Positions 9,408 through 18,513 of a stretch of DNA of 64,000 nt are shown here, one piece after another. Within the stretch, counting starts at the first letter, position 1. The number at the start of each line of letters is the position of its first letter. The stretch is from positions 62,001 through 126,000 of the forward strand of contig JBDPYZ010000005.1 in assembly GCA_047291315.1 (NCBI GenBank), written 5' to 3'. This stretch comes from Arsenophonus fragariae (GTDB lineage Bacteria > Pseudomonadota > Gammaproteobacteria > Enterobacterales > Enterobacteriaceae). The notes below the pieces were generated by a model. It had not been told where the DNA came from and made no database searches. It worked only from the letters and a program-made list of their open reading frames with translations. A program made the position numbers and the translations under genes.

Positions 9408-10517
9408 TTAGTTTAATAATAATTTAATATTTGTTTTGGGGATGCAACTACAACTCAGGATCACTCTATCTTCTTTGATTGCTGTTTTTGTTAATGGAAT
9501 CACTTCACCTTCTATTAGTTTCATTTTACAACAATCACAAATGCCCGCTCGGCATGAATAAGGAATTTTTAAACCATGCTTTTCCAATTGTTCCAAAATA
9601 ACAATTTGGTTATTAGCTAAATATTCTGTGCCATTAACATTAATTAATAATGTTATTTCCTTCTTTTGATTAATTATCCGAGGCTTAGTTGTTTTTACCG
9701 TTTTATATTGTTTCGGCTGTTTTTTAGTCAAGATCTTTACCGTATTGCCAACCCGGATTAGACTGCTATTTTTGGCGATGGCATTTTGGCCAAAATCAAT
9801 TTCTCCATTCTCGTCAGTACGGAAACTTTGTAGTGTTGTTAACAGCTCTCCAGCTGAGTGTTGCGAGCCATTATCAATATTTACTGTCGTCAAAATGCAG
9901 CGACTACAAGATTTGACAAGCTCGAAAATAACCTCACCGATTTGTATTGTTTGCCAGATATCTTCAGCAAAAGCCTCTGCACCTGTTATGAGCAAATTGC
10001 CTCTAAATTGTTCAATGTTGATATCAGATTGGCATAGTTGTTGAACTGCTTTAAATGATGCTTGATTAATAAGAAGATAAGGATAGCAGTCGGTAAATGA
10101 GAGAGGGATGGTTGAAAATTTTTTTATTCGCTGGCTGGGTATTTTACTTAACCATCTTAATTGAACAGCAGAATTAAAATATTGTGATAGCCATTGACTA
10201 ATCTTTGCTGGTGCGGCTAACGAGGTAAAATGATTTCCCCATACTTCAGTCGGTAAGGGATGATTAATAAAGTATTTATATAAAATAGTTGCTGTTTGAT
10301 TATCAGGGGCCTGTATTTGGATGCCATTATCAAGTATTATTGGTTTAAATAACAGCATTTGCGGATATTGCCGCGCAGTAATAAACCTACCTTGATCATT
10401 GGTAACCATAAAATAGCGATCGAAAACCAGGGCACTATTTTCTGCATAAGCTTGTGACAAACGAATGCCTTTCATTGATTTAACTGGATGGATATAAAGA
10501 CGAGATAATCGGATCAT
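9408..10517 (-). CDS. ycbX: MOSC-domain reductase with C-terminal 2Fe-2S domain (YcbX)
   Basis: YcbX in E. coli detoxifies N-hydroxylated base analogues such as 6-hydroxylaminopurine using a molybdenum cofactor. Here it is 369 aa, the E. coli length. An N-terminal MOSC beta-barrel domain (IHPVKSMKG near residue 10) leads to the MOSC core with a Cys (SCSRCILTTV near 205). The C-terminal plant-type ferredoxin domain has PYSCRAGICDCC and a later Cys pair in LSCSC. AGGAGTG precedes the ATG. It is divergent from rlmL. All cluster cysteines are present. Confidence 0.94.
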   Translation of the reverse strand: MIRLSRLYIHPVKSMKGIRLSQAYAENSALVFDRYFMVTNDQGRFITARQYPQMLLFKPIILDNGIQIQAPDNQTATILYKYFINHPLPTEVWGNHFTSLAAPAKISQWLSQYFNSAVQLRWLSKIPSQRIKKFSTIPLSFTDCYPYLLINQASFKAVQQLCQSDINIEQFRGNLLITGAEAFAEDIWQTIQIGEVIFELVKSCSRCILTTVNIDNGSQHSAGELLTTLQSFRTDENGEIDFGQNAIAKNSSLIRVGNTVKILTKKQPKQYKTVKTTKPRIINQKKEITLLINVNGTEYLANNQIVILEQLEKHGLKIPYSCRAGICDCCKMKLIEGEVIPLTKTAIKEDRVILSCSCIPKTNIKLLLN

Positions 10518-10581
10518 TCTTCACTCCTGTTTAAGCGCAATAATTTTGCTAGTAATTTTATTATATGTGCGCAGGGTTAGC

Positions 10582-10587
10582 TATAAT
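10582..10587 (+). promoter_or_regulatory. rlmL -10 element (TATAAT)
   Basis: A perfect TATAAT lies 33 bp before the rlmL ATG in the ycbX-rlmL divergent gap. No good -35 is seen at 17 bp, so the promoter is a proposal. Confidence 0.4.
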
Positions 10588-10619
10588 GTGCCGCAATTTT
10601 TTATTCAGGTGACAGCAAT

Positions 10620-12737
10620 ATGAAAGCTCTGTTTGCTACTACGGCATTTGGACTGGAAGAATTACTTAAAAGTGAATTGGAAGTATTAGGAACAAACAAT
10701 TGTCATATTGCTCAAGGTGGTGTGCATTTTCGAGTTGACGAACATGGCATGTACTTGAGTTTGTTATGGAGTCGCTTAGCTTCGAGGATTTTATTACCCT
10801 TAACTAGCTGCCAGGTTTTTAGTGATCTGGATCTCTACCTTGCAGCACAGGCAATTGATTGGCCGGATTTGTTTACCATTAATGATACTTTTGCCGTTTA
10901 TTTTAATGGAACTAACCAAGTTATCCGCAATAGCCAGTATGGGGCTTTACGAGTGAAAGACGCTATTGTGGATAGCTTCCAGTGTAAAATGAATAAACGG
11001 CCTAATATTGCTAAACAACAGCCCGATATACGCATTAATGTCCATTTATATAAAGATAATGCCACAATATCGTTAGATTTAAGCGGTGATCCGCTCCATA
11101 TTCGTAGATATCGTAGTTTGGCCGGGAAAGCGCCCATTAAAGAGAATTTAGCGGCTGCAATTGTTTTACGCTCAGGTTGGCAGCCTGGTTTGCCAATGGT
11201 CGATCCTATGTGTGGTTCTGGTACATTATTAATTGAAGCAGCAATGATGGCTTGTGATCGTGCACCCGGTTTAGAGCGTCAATTTTGGGGTTTTCAGCGT
11301 TGGTCAGGTTACAATCCAACGCTTTGGATTTCTGTAATTGCAGAAGCGCAAAAACGTTTTCAAATGGGTATCCAGAAAGCTGCTGCGCTTTTCTATGGCT
11401 TAGATATTGATCCCTACATTTTAGAACTAGCCAAAAAGAATGCTAAACGAGCCGGTGTTCAATCCTTAATAAATTTCCAGCTTGGTGATGCGGCTAAGTT
11501 GGAAAATCCATTTAACATAGCACAACAGGGTTTTATCACCAGCAATCCACCCTATGGGGAGCGTTTGGAAAGCGAACCTGCATTGATTGCGCTCTATAGT
11601 CTATTAGGCAGGGTATTAAAAAGTAAGTTTCCTGGTTGGCGTTTGTCGCTATTTAATGGTTTATCAGAATTATTAGCTTGCTTAGGACTGCGAGCTGAAC
11701 GTGAGTTTAAAGCCAAAAATGGACCGCTAAATTGCATTCAAAAAAATTATCTTTTATCCGCTAAATCGGTTGGCGTCCATAGCATGGTTGGCGAAGATTT
11801 TTCTAATAGGCTGAAAAAAAATGAGAAAAAACTTAATAAATGGGCAAAGCAACAGGGGATTGATTGTTATCGAATTTATGATGCTGATTTACCTGAATAT
11901 AATGTCGCAGTTGATCGTTATGGCGAATATATTGTTATTCAAGAGTATGCTGCACCAGAGAGTATAGATAGCTATAAAGCCAAACAACGTCTGTTTGATG
12001 TGATCAGTGCAACCACGCAGGTGTTGGCGTTAACTTCTACACAATTGGTGCTAAAAACACGCCAGCGCCAATCAGGTAAGCAACAATATGAGAAATTATC
12101 CCAACAGGGTAAGTTTTTATTAGTAAATGAGTATGATGCACAATTATGGGTGAATTTGACCGATTATTTGGATACAGGATTGTTTTTAGATCATCGTTTG
12201 GTGCGTAAAATGTTAGCGAATATGAGCAAAGGAAAAGATTTCTTGAATCTGTTTGCTTACACCGCGTCGGCATCGGTATACGCTGGTCTTGGCGGAGCTC
12301 GTTCAACTATTAGTGTTGATATGTCGCGTACCTATTTAGAATGGGCAGAAAAAAATTTACAGACTAATAAATTAATCGGTCAGCAACATCGGCTTATTCA
12401 AGCTGATTGTTTAGGTTGGTTAACTCAGACGACAGAAAAATTTGATTTGATTTTTATTGATCCACCCACTTTCTCCAATTCAAAACGTATGAATACAACC
12501 TTTGATGTGCAACGCGATCATATCAACTTGATGATGCAGATTAAGGACTTGTTGCGTCCCGGTGGTACAGTAGTGTTTTCTAATCATAAGAGTGGTTTTA
12601 AAATGGATATGTCAGGCATCACTCAATTAGGGTTAACTGCCAAGGAAATCACTCAGCAAACCGTTTCACTTGATTTTATACGTAATCGCCAGCCCCATAA
12701 CTGCTGGCTGATAGGTCATGCAGATGAGGAAAAGTAA
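10620..12737 (+). CDS. rlmL: Bifunctional 23S rRNA methyltransferase RlmK/L
   Basis: Fused enzyme making m2G2445 (N-terminal half, RlmL) and m7G2069 (C-terminal half, RlmK) in 23S rRNA. It is 705 aa, against 702 in E. coli. A THUMP domain occupies about residues 45-155. The first SAM domain has DPMCGSGTLLIEAA and the catalytic SNPPYGERL. The second has FLNLFAYTASASVYA and IDPPTFSNS. It ends 3 bp before uup, so the two are probably cotranscribed. Confidence 0.97.
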   Translation: MKALFATTAFGLEELLKSELEVLGTNNCHIAQGGVHFRVDEHGMYLSLLWSRLASRILLPLTSCQVFSDLDLYLAAQAIDWPDLFTINDTFAVYFNGTNQVIRNSQYGALRVKDAIVDSFQCKMNKRPNIAKQQPDIRINVHLYKDNATISLDLSGDPLHIRRYRSLAGKAPIKENLAAAIVLRSGWQPGLPMVDPMCGSGTLLIEAAMMACDRAPGLERQFWGFQRWSGYNPTLWISVIAEAQKRFQMGIQKAAALFYGLDIDPYILELAKKNAKRAGVQSLINFQLGDAAKLENPFNIAQQGFITSNPPYGERLESEPALIALYSLLGRVLKSKFPGWRLSLFNGLSELLACLGLRAEREFKAKNGPLNCIQKNYLLSAKSVGVHSMVGEDFSNRLKKNEKKLNKWAKQQGIDCYRIYDADLPEYNVAVDRYGEYIVIQEYAAPESIDSYKAKQRLFDVISATTQVLALTSTQLVLKTRQRQSGKQQYEKLSQQGKFLLVNEYDAQLWVNLTDYLDTGLFLDHRLVRKMLANMSKGKDFLNLFAYTASASVYAGLGGARSTISVDMSRTYLEWAEKNLQTNKLIGQQHRLIQADCLGWLTQTTEKFDLIFIDPPTFSNSKRMNTTFDVQRDHINLMMQIKDLLRPGGTVVFSNHKSGFKMDMSGITQLGLTAKEITQQTVSLDFIRNRQPHNCWLIGHADEEK

Positions 12738-12740
12738 TTT

Positions 12741-14651
12741 ATGTCATTAATTAATATGTTAGGTGCTTATCTGGCTTTTAGTGATGTGCCATTATTAGAT
12801 AATACAGAGTTGCATATTGAAGATAATGAAAGGGTCTGCTTGGTTGGTCGTAATGGTGCCGGCAAATCAACCCTAATGCGCGTATTGACCAAAGAACAAA
12901 CCCTTGATGATGGGGAGATCGTTTATCCGCAGGATCTGCAAGTCGCTCGTTTACAACAAGATCCACCGAGCGATATCGGTGGTACTGTTTTTGATTTTGT
13001 CGCTGAAGGTGCTAAAGAGCAGGCAAATTATATTAAGTCCTTTCATAAAATAGCAAAAATCGTCGAGAAAGATCCCAGTGAAAAGAATCTTAATAAGTTA
13101 GCTGAATTGCAGGAGATATTAGATCTCAATAATTTGTGGTTACTTGACACACAAATTAATGATGTGATTAAGCAATTACAGTTGCCAGCTGATAGTGCGC
13201 TATCAGCTTTGTCTGGCGGTTGGTTACGCAAGGCTGCATTGGCGCGCGCTTTAGTTTGTAGGCCACGCGTTCTTTTTCTTGATGAGCTGACCAATCATCT
13301 GGATATTGATACTATCTTGTGGTTAGAAAACTTTCTAAAAGATTTCCAAGGTAGTATCGTTTTTGTCTCCCATGATCGTTCTTTTATTCGCCATATGGCA
13401 ACACGTATTATTGATCTTGATCGAGGTAAATTAGCTTCCTGGCCGGGTGATTATGACGATTATTTGACCAGAAAGGAAGAAGCATTACGAGTAGAAGAGA
13501 AACAGAATGCTGAGTTTGATCGCAAATTTTCACAGGAAGAAGTTTGGATCCGCAAGGGAATAAAAGCACGCCGTACACGTAATGAAGGCAGAGTAAGAGC
13601 ATTGAAATCCTTACGAGTAGAACGTTCTCAGCGACGTGAGGTAATTGGAACGGCAAAGATGCAGGTTGAAGAGGCAAGTCGTTCTGGTAAGATCGTGTTT
13701 GAGCTTGAAAATGTCAATTATCGCATTGGTAATAAAGTGTTAATTGATAATTTTACTGTTCAAGTACAACGTGGTGATAAAATAGCGTTAATCGGGCCTA
13801 ATGGTTGTGGCAAGACAACATTGCTTAAACTGATGTTAGGGCAACTTGAGGTGGATAGCGGCAATATTTATCGTGGTACAAAACTTGAGATTGCTTATTT
13901 TGATCAACATAGAATAACGTTAGATTCCGATAAAACGGTGATGGATAATTTAGCTGAAGGTAAACAGGAAGTGATGGTTAATGGACAGTCGCGTCATGTC
14001 CTTGGTTATTTACAAGATTTCTTGTTTCATCCTAAACGGGCCATGACACCGGTTCGAGCTCTTTCAGGTGGAGAGAAAAATCGATTATTGTTGGCGCGCT
14101 TGTTTTTAAAACCCAGTAATTTATTAATTCTTGATGAACCAACCAATGATTTAGATATTGAAACACTTGAATTATTGGAAGAGCTCGTTGATAGTTATAA
14201 AGGGACAGTATTATTGGTTAGTCATGATCGTCAATTTGTTGATAATACCGTAACTGAGTGCTGGATGTTTGATGATTATGGTAAAGTAGAGCGGTTTGTA
14301 GGTGGTTTTTATGACGCGTCTTCGCAGCGTAAACAAAAAGTTTTTTTATCGCATTCTACTATTAGTGAAACCAATATTGTGGCAGTGGAAACAGCTATAG
14401 AGCAGCCAAAACGAAAAAATAATAAAATTAGTTATCATTTATTGAGAGAACTAGAACAATTGCCAGTACGGCTTGAAGCGTTAGAAGCTGAAATTGCCAT
14501 ATTGCAATCTCAAGTTAGTGCCCCTGAATTTTTTAATCAGCTCCATATCGTCACAGAATCAGTATTAAACGCTTTAGCTGAGAAAGAAGCAGAAATGGAA
14601 ATGACATTTGAACGTTGGCAAGAATTAGAATTACTAAAGGATGGCCAATAA
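12741..14651 (+). CDS. uup: ABC-F ATPase Uup
   Basis: Soluble ABC-F protein linked to precise excision of transposons and to ribosome or branched-DNA functions. It is 636 aa, against 635 in E. coli. Two ATPase domains are seen: Walker A GRNGAGKST with LSGGW signature and LFLDELTNHLD, then GPNGCGKTT with LSGGEKN and LILDEPTNDLD. The linker between them is Arg-rich (RKGIKARRTRNEGR). A C-terminal coiled-coil tail (about residues 565-636) fits the Uup DNA-binding domain. No lesions. Confidence 0.96.
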   Translation: MSLINMLGAYLAFSDVPLLDNTELHIEDNERVCLVGRNGAGKSTLMRVLTKEQTLDDGEIVYPQDLQVARLQQDPPSDIGGTVFDFVAEGAKEQANYIKSFHKIAKIVEKDPSEKNLNKLAELQEILDLNNLWLLDTQINDVIKQLQLPADSALSALSGGWLRKAALARALVCRPRVLFLDELTNHLDIDTILWLENFLKDFQGSIVFVSHDRSFIRHMATRIIDLDRGKLASWPGDYDDYLTRKEEALRVEEKQNAEFDRKFSQEEVWIRKGIKARRTRNEGRVRALKSLRVERSQRREVIGTAKMQVEEASRSGKIVFELENVNYRIGNKVLIDNFTVQVQRGDKIALIGPNGCGKTTLLKLMLGQLEVDSGNIYRGTKLEIAYFDQHRITLDSDKTVMDNLAEGKQEVMVNGQSRHVLGYLQDFLFHPKRAMTPVRALSGGEKNRLLLARLFLKPSNLLILDEPTNDLDIETLELLEELVDSYKGTVLLVSHDRQFVDNTVTECWMFDDYGKVERFVGGFYDASSQRKQKVFLSHSTISETNIVAVETAIEQPKRKNNKISYHLLRELEQLPVRLEALEAEIAILQSQVSAPEFFNQLHIVTESVLNALAEKEAEMEMTFERWQELELLKDGQ

Positions 14652-14694
14652 TTTTGCATTATGACTGAAAAGTTGTGCTCTCATAATCATCTTA

Positions 14695-15756
14695 ATGAAA
14701 GTTGTTATAATAAAGATACTCTGTCCGAAATGTAATTTATTGGTGGCATTACCGGTTTTAGAACAAGGTACGAAAGCAAGTTGTCCATGTTGTCATACTG
14801 TTTTATTTGCAAAGTGGAAGTATCCAGCTAATCAACCAACTGGAATTGCGATTAGTGCATTAGTTATGTTGTTTATTGTTAGTTTATTTCCTTACGTAAA
14901 AATGAGTGTCATGGGTATTAAAAGTCAGATTTCATTGCTTAATATTGCCCATGCCATATTTGACGTAAATTATGATAGTCTTGGCTGGTTTTTTATCCTT
15001 TTTGTTTGTTGCAGGTTAGGGCATTTCAATGTTTTGATCGCTATTTGTTGTGGCAACGGATAGGTAAAGCGCCAAAGCTAGCTATCCCGCTCCAAGAAGG
15101 CAAAAATGGCATTAGTCAAGGTGTCAGATCGTCAGATCCTGTTATATCTGTATGGCCATTTTGCCAGCCGAACGCAAATACTGTCCTCGTTGCCATACCA
15201 AAGGCTATGTTAGGCTCCTAATAGTTTACAGTATATTATGGCGTATTGCTCTCCTCATTAGTTCTTTATGTTACAGCAAATGTTTTGCCTGTTATGATCA
15301 CGAATACATTAGGTAGTAGACTAGAATCTAATATTATGTCCGGTATTATTTTGTTATAGGGGTGATGGCTCGTATCCGGTCGCCATTATTATTTCATTGC
15401 CTAGCATTATGGTACCAAGCTTAAAAATACTGGCAGTTTTGGCTGGTTACGTTTTGATGCTAAAGGTTATGGCAATCGGGATCTAGCTCGGATGTACTTT
15501 ATTTATGAACTTGTTGAATAAATATGTTGAACTGGTCAATGATTGATATTTTTGTGATTCCAGTCTTATCGTCACTGGTGCAAATGGACTGGTTAATGAG
15601 TGTTTCACCGGTAATTAGGGTGATTATGTTTGCTGCTTTATGATTTTAACCATGTTTGCGGTGATGACTTTTGATTCGCGTTTAATGTGGGATCGTTGTA
15701 ATGCTGTATCGAAAAGTAAAATTAGGCTAGAAAAGGGGTTACAAGATGGAGAGTAA
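14695..15756 (+). pseudogene. pqiA: pqiA, degraded
   Basis: Remnant of the polytopic inner-membrane partner of the PqiABC lipid-transport system. The first 110 codons match PqiA, with paired Cys motifs (CPKCNLL, CPCCHT) and membrane segments. The frame then jumps, with about 70 residues lost, to VRAFQCFDRYLLW near 15010. Later pieces matching the second half (for example MIDIFVIPVLSSLV, TFDSRLMWDR) lie in several frames with stops up to 15756. The end overlaps the pqiB start, as in an intact operon. It cannot make a full protein. Confidence 0.9.
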
Positions 15757-17291
15757 AGTCACTTATTTGGATCACTCCCATTCTAAAGATATTTATTGGT
15801 GCTTGGATCCTTAATTTATCATTTTAGCTATTTATGGCCTGAAGTAACATTAATTACTTATAATACCGAAGGTGTTGAAGCTGGAAAAACCAAACTTAAA
15901 AGCCGCAGTGTTTATATAGGATTGGAGGGAAAAGTTTTTCTTGATAAGAATTTTAAGCGCTTCATTATTAAAGCATGTTTAAATAATGAAATGAGCGATT
16001 TATTGAAAAAATACCACATTTTGGATTATTGGTAAAGAGGGAATAACTGGACTAGGAACGCTATTTTCTAGTGTATTTATTCAAGTACAACCAGGCCATA
16101 GTGAAAAATTTGATTTATTAGATTCGCCCCCATTAGCCTCACATGATGCTAAAGGGATTAGAGTGATTTTTAAAGTAGTGATGAGGCTAGTAGGTTAAAT
16201 ACTGGCGCTTCAGTGCTGTTTCATGGTTGTCGAAAAGAGAGTTCATTTGATATTAAAAGTCGCAATATGCATTATCAGCTTTTCATTTAATGCCCCTTAT
16301 GATGGACTGGTAACGGAAAAAGTTCGTTTTTGGAGAGATAGCGGTATTGCTTTTGATTTGTCTGCTCAAGATTGTTCGTTTAGAGATGGGCGATCTAACC
16401 CCACTTTAGTGGAGGGGTTAGTTTTGATGTGGTGAATGGTTGGCAACCAGACAAGCGTGTAGAAGATAAAAGTCTATTCAGACTTTATGAAAATCAGAAA
16501 AGTATTCAGAACTTTTTATATACTGTGCATAAAGATTTTATTTTGTTTTTCTCTGATTCAGTGCGCGGATTTCAACTTGGAGCGCGGGTTTAATTTAGAG
16601 CAATTCGCTTAGGAATGGTGATAGAAGTGCCGTTTGATTCCGAGAAATTGCGGCAAAAGTGGATAATGAATTTCGTATTCCGATTTTAATTCATATTGAA
16701 CCTGGTCGTGCCAGTACAGATATTGATCTAGAAAAAGAGTTTGCGGTGGCATTGAAACAAGGATTAAGAGCGACTTTAAAATCAGCTAACCTGATCACTG
16801 GAGCACATTATATGTTAGTTTGGATTTCTATCCAGAAAAAGGCCAATGGAAAGGGCCATTAAAAGTTGCCAATTACGATATTATCCTTACCATCGATGGT
16901 GGATTATCGCAGATTCAGCAAAAGTGTTTGAGGCATTATATAAAATCAATCGTATGCCGATTGAACCTATGATAAACCAAGCCACAAATACGCTAGCAGA
17001 AAGTCAGGAAACTATCTGTGGAGCGCAACGTACTTTATCTGAATTGAATAAATTAATGACTAGTAAAGATTTTCAAAATATTCCTGCTGACTTGCCACAA
17101 ACGCTGGTTGAATTAAATCGAGTTATGCAAGGTTCTCCAGCATATAATAGAATGATCGATGATATGCAATGGTTGATCAAGTATTAAGGGATATCCAACC
17201 AGTGATCAAGATGTTAAATAATAAGAGTAATGTGCTTGTTTATGAAGCAAAACCGATGAAGGATCCAGAACCGAAGATGGTGACAAAATAA
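15746..17291 (+). pseudogene. pqiB: pqiB, degraded MCE-domain protein
   Basis: PqiB is a periplasm-spanning MCE protein that carries lipids between membranes. The start MESKVTYLDHS is present but hits a stop after 22 codons. Matching blocks follow in shifting frames: PEVTLITYNTEGVEAGKTK, DLLDSPPLASHDAKGIRV, NAPYDGLVTEKVRFWRDSG, FRIPILIHIEP and DPEPKMVTK at the end. Synteny and the full length of scattered homology identify it. Many frameshifts make it dead. Its stop overlaps the pqiC ATG (TAATG). Confidence 0.9.
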
Positions 17292-17836
17292 TGAAGATAT
17301 TTGGCATGGATTTTTTTTACTTATCGGCTATAGTACTTGTATTGAAAAATCTTATTACCAACTACGCCGAGCTTACTGACTAAAAAAAGTGATTGACTAA
17401 TGCAAAAACAGCTATGGGTACAGTTAATGCACTTGTCTGGCATATTGGCGGGAATGGTATTACTTATCAAACTAGCGATGTTAATTATATTAATGCGACA
17501 AATCATCTATGGGCAAGTCCGTTGGAACAAAAGTTGATGCAAAACTTAGTCAATGAGTTACTGATAACGTTGCCTAATCGATTATTATCGGCTCAACCGT
17601 TGGAAAAAAAGACTCGATACTCTTATATCATTTTGACCGCTTTTTATGGTCGCTATGATAGTAAAGTTGTTATCCAAGGAAATTGGATTTATAAAAGTCA
17701 TAAAGGCATTATCAAGCGAGATTTGAGTTTGCTGCTTGATAAAGATGAAAATGGTTATTCTGCTTTAGTTAGAATGTTAGCAAGAGGTTGGACGCTGGTT
17801 GGACAATCTATAGCCAACCAATTATCAAAATCTTGA
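17291..17836 (+). pseudogene. pqiC: pqiC (ymbA), degraded lipoprotein
   Basis: PqiC is an outer-membrane lipoprotein that completes PqiABC. Codons at the start (MKIFGMDFFYLSA) lead to early stops, and no lipobox Cys can be read in frame. From about 17410 the match returns: GNGITYQTSDVNYINATNH, LWASPLEQKL, FYGRYDSKVVIQGNW. The mature half is open, but the exported, lipidated N-terminus is lost. rmf, which follows pqiC in E. coli, is not found before fabA. Confidence 0.85.
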
Positions 17837-17907
17837 GTGTATAATAGATAATATATTTGCCCCTTCAGCTTGATAACAGAAAGAGTTTTGGCAGAAAAGA
17901 TCTGGCT

Positions 17908-18426
17908 TTAAAAACTGCTAGTATCTTGAAATAAACCGACTTTCAAATCTTGTGCTGTGTAAATACACTTATCATCAACCAAGACTTGACCATCAGCCAC
18001 ACCCATAATTAATTTTCCATTAATAACACGTTTTAAATGGATACGGTAGGTCACTTTTTTTGCGGTTGGTAAAACTTGCCCAGTAAACTTGACCTCACCT
18101 ACGCCTAATGCCCGGCCTTTACCTTTACCGCCAAGCCATCCTAGGTAGAAACCTACGAGTTGCCACATTGCATCTAAACCTAAACAACCAGGCATGACGG
18201 GATCATTAGTGAAATGACAGTTAAAAAACCATAAATCAGGTTTAATATCAAGTTCGGCCTCAATAAAACCTTTATCAAACTTGCCGCCGGTTTCAATCAT
18301 TTTTATAATGCGATCCATCATCAGCATATTACTGGAAGGTAATAGTGGCCCATTTTCGCCAAAAAGTTCACCTCTACCCGAAGCCTCCAAATCTTCTTTA
18401 CTATAGGAGCTGTGTTTATCAACCAT
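17908..18426 (-). CDS. fabA: 3-hydroxydecanoyl-ACP dehydratase/isomerase FabA
   Basis: Dehydrates 3-hydroxydecanoyl-ACP and isomerises trans-2- to cis-3-decenoyl-ACP, the entry step to unsaturated fatty acids. It is 172 aa, identical in length to E. coli. The active-site His is in WFFNCHFTNDPVMPGCLGLD (near residue 70) and the Asp follows in CLGLDAMWQ. No lesions. The upstream region carries FadR-like and FabR-like sites. Retention suits a bacterium that must still make its own membrane lipids. Confidence 0.98.
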   Translation of the reverse strand: MVDKHSSYSKEDLEASGRGELFGENGPLLPSSNMLMMDRIIKMIETGGKFDKGFIEAELDIKPDLWFFNCHFTNDPVMPGCLGLDAMWQLVGFYLGWLGGKGKGRALGVGEVKFTGQVLPTAKKVTYRIHLKRVINGKLIMGVADGQVLVDDKCIYTAQDLKVGLFQDTSSF

Positions 18427-18467
18427 GTTACTGAATAGCCTTATTAGAAATAATCAGCCTAAATAAT

Positions 18468-18503
18468 AGCGTACACTTGTAAGCTGAACAACTCCGATCA
18501 GCT
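18468..18503 (-). promoter_or_regulatory. FabR-like and FadR-like operators of fabA
   Basis: Read toward fabA, AGCTGATCGGAGTTGTT (18503-18487) fits the FadR consensus ANCTGGTCNGACNNGTT except at two defined positions. It is followed by the palindrome AGCTTACAAGTGTACGCT (18485-18468), a FabR-type site. The same pair, in the same order, controls fabA in E. coli (activation by FadR, repression by FabR). Presence of both regulators in this genome is unknown. Confidence 0.65.
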
Positions 18504-18513
18504 ATTTTTTTAT

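Noticed and set aside
9745..10044. 99-aa ORF opposite ycbX
   Set aside because: It lies wholly inside the well-conserved ycbX gene on the other strand and has no similarity of its own.
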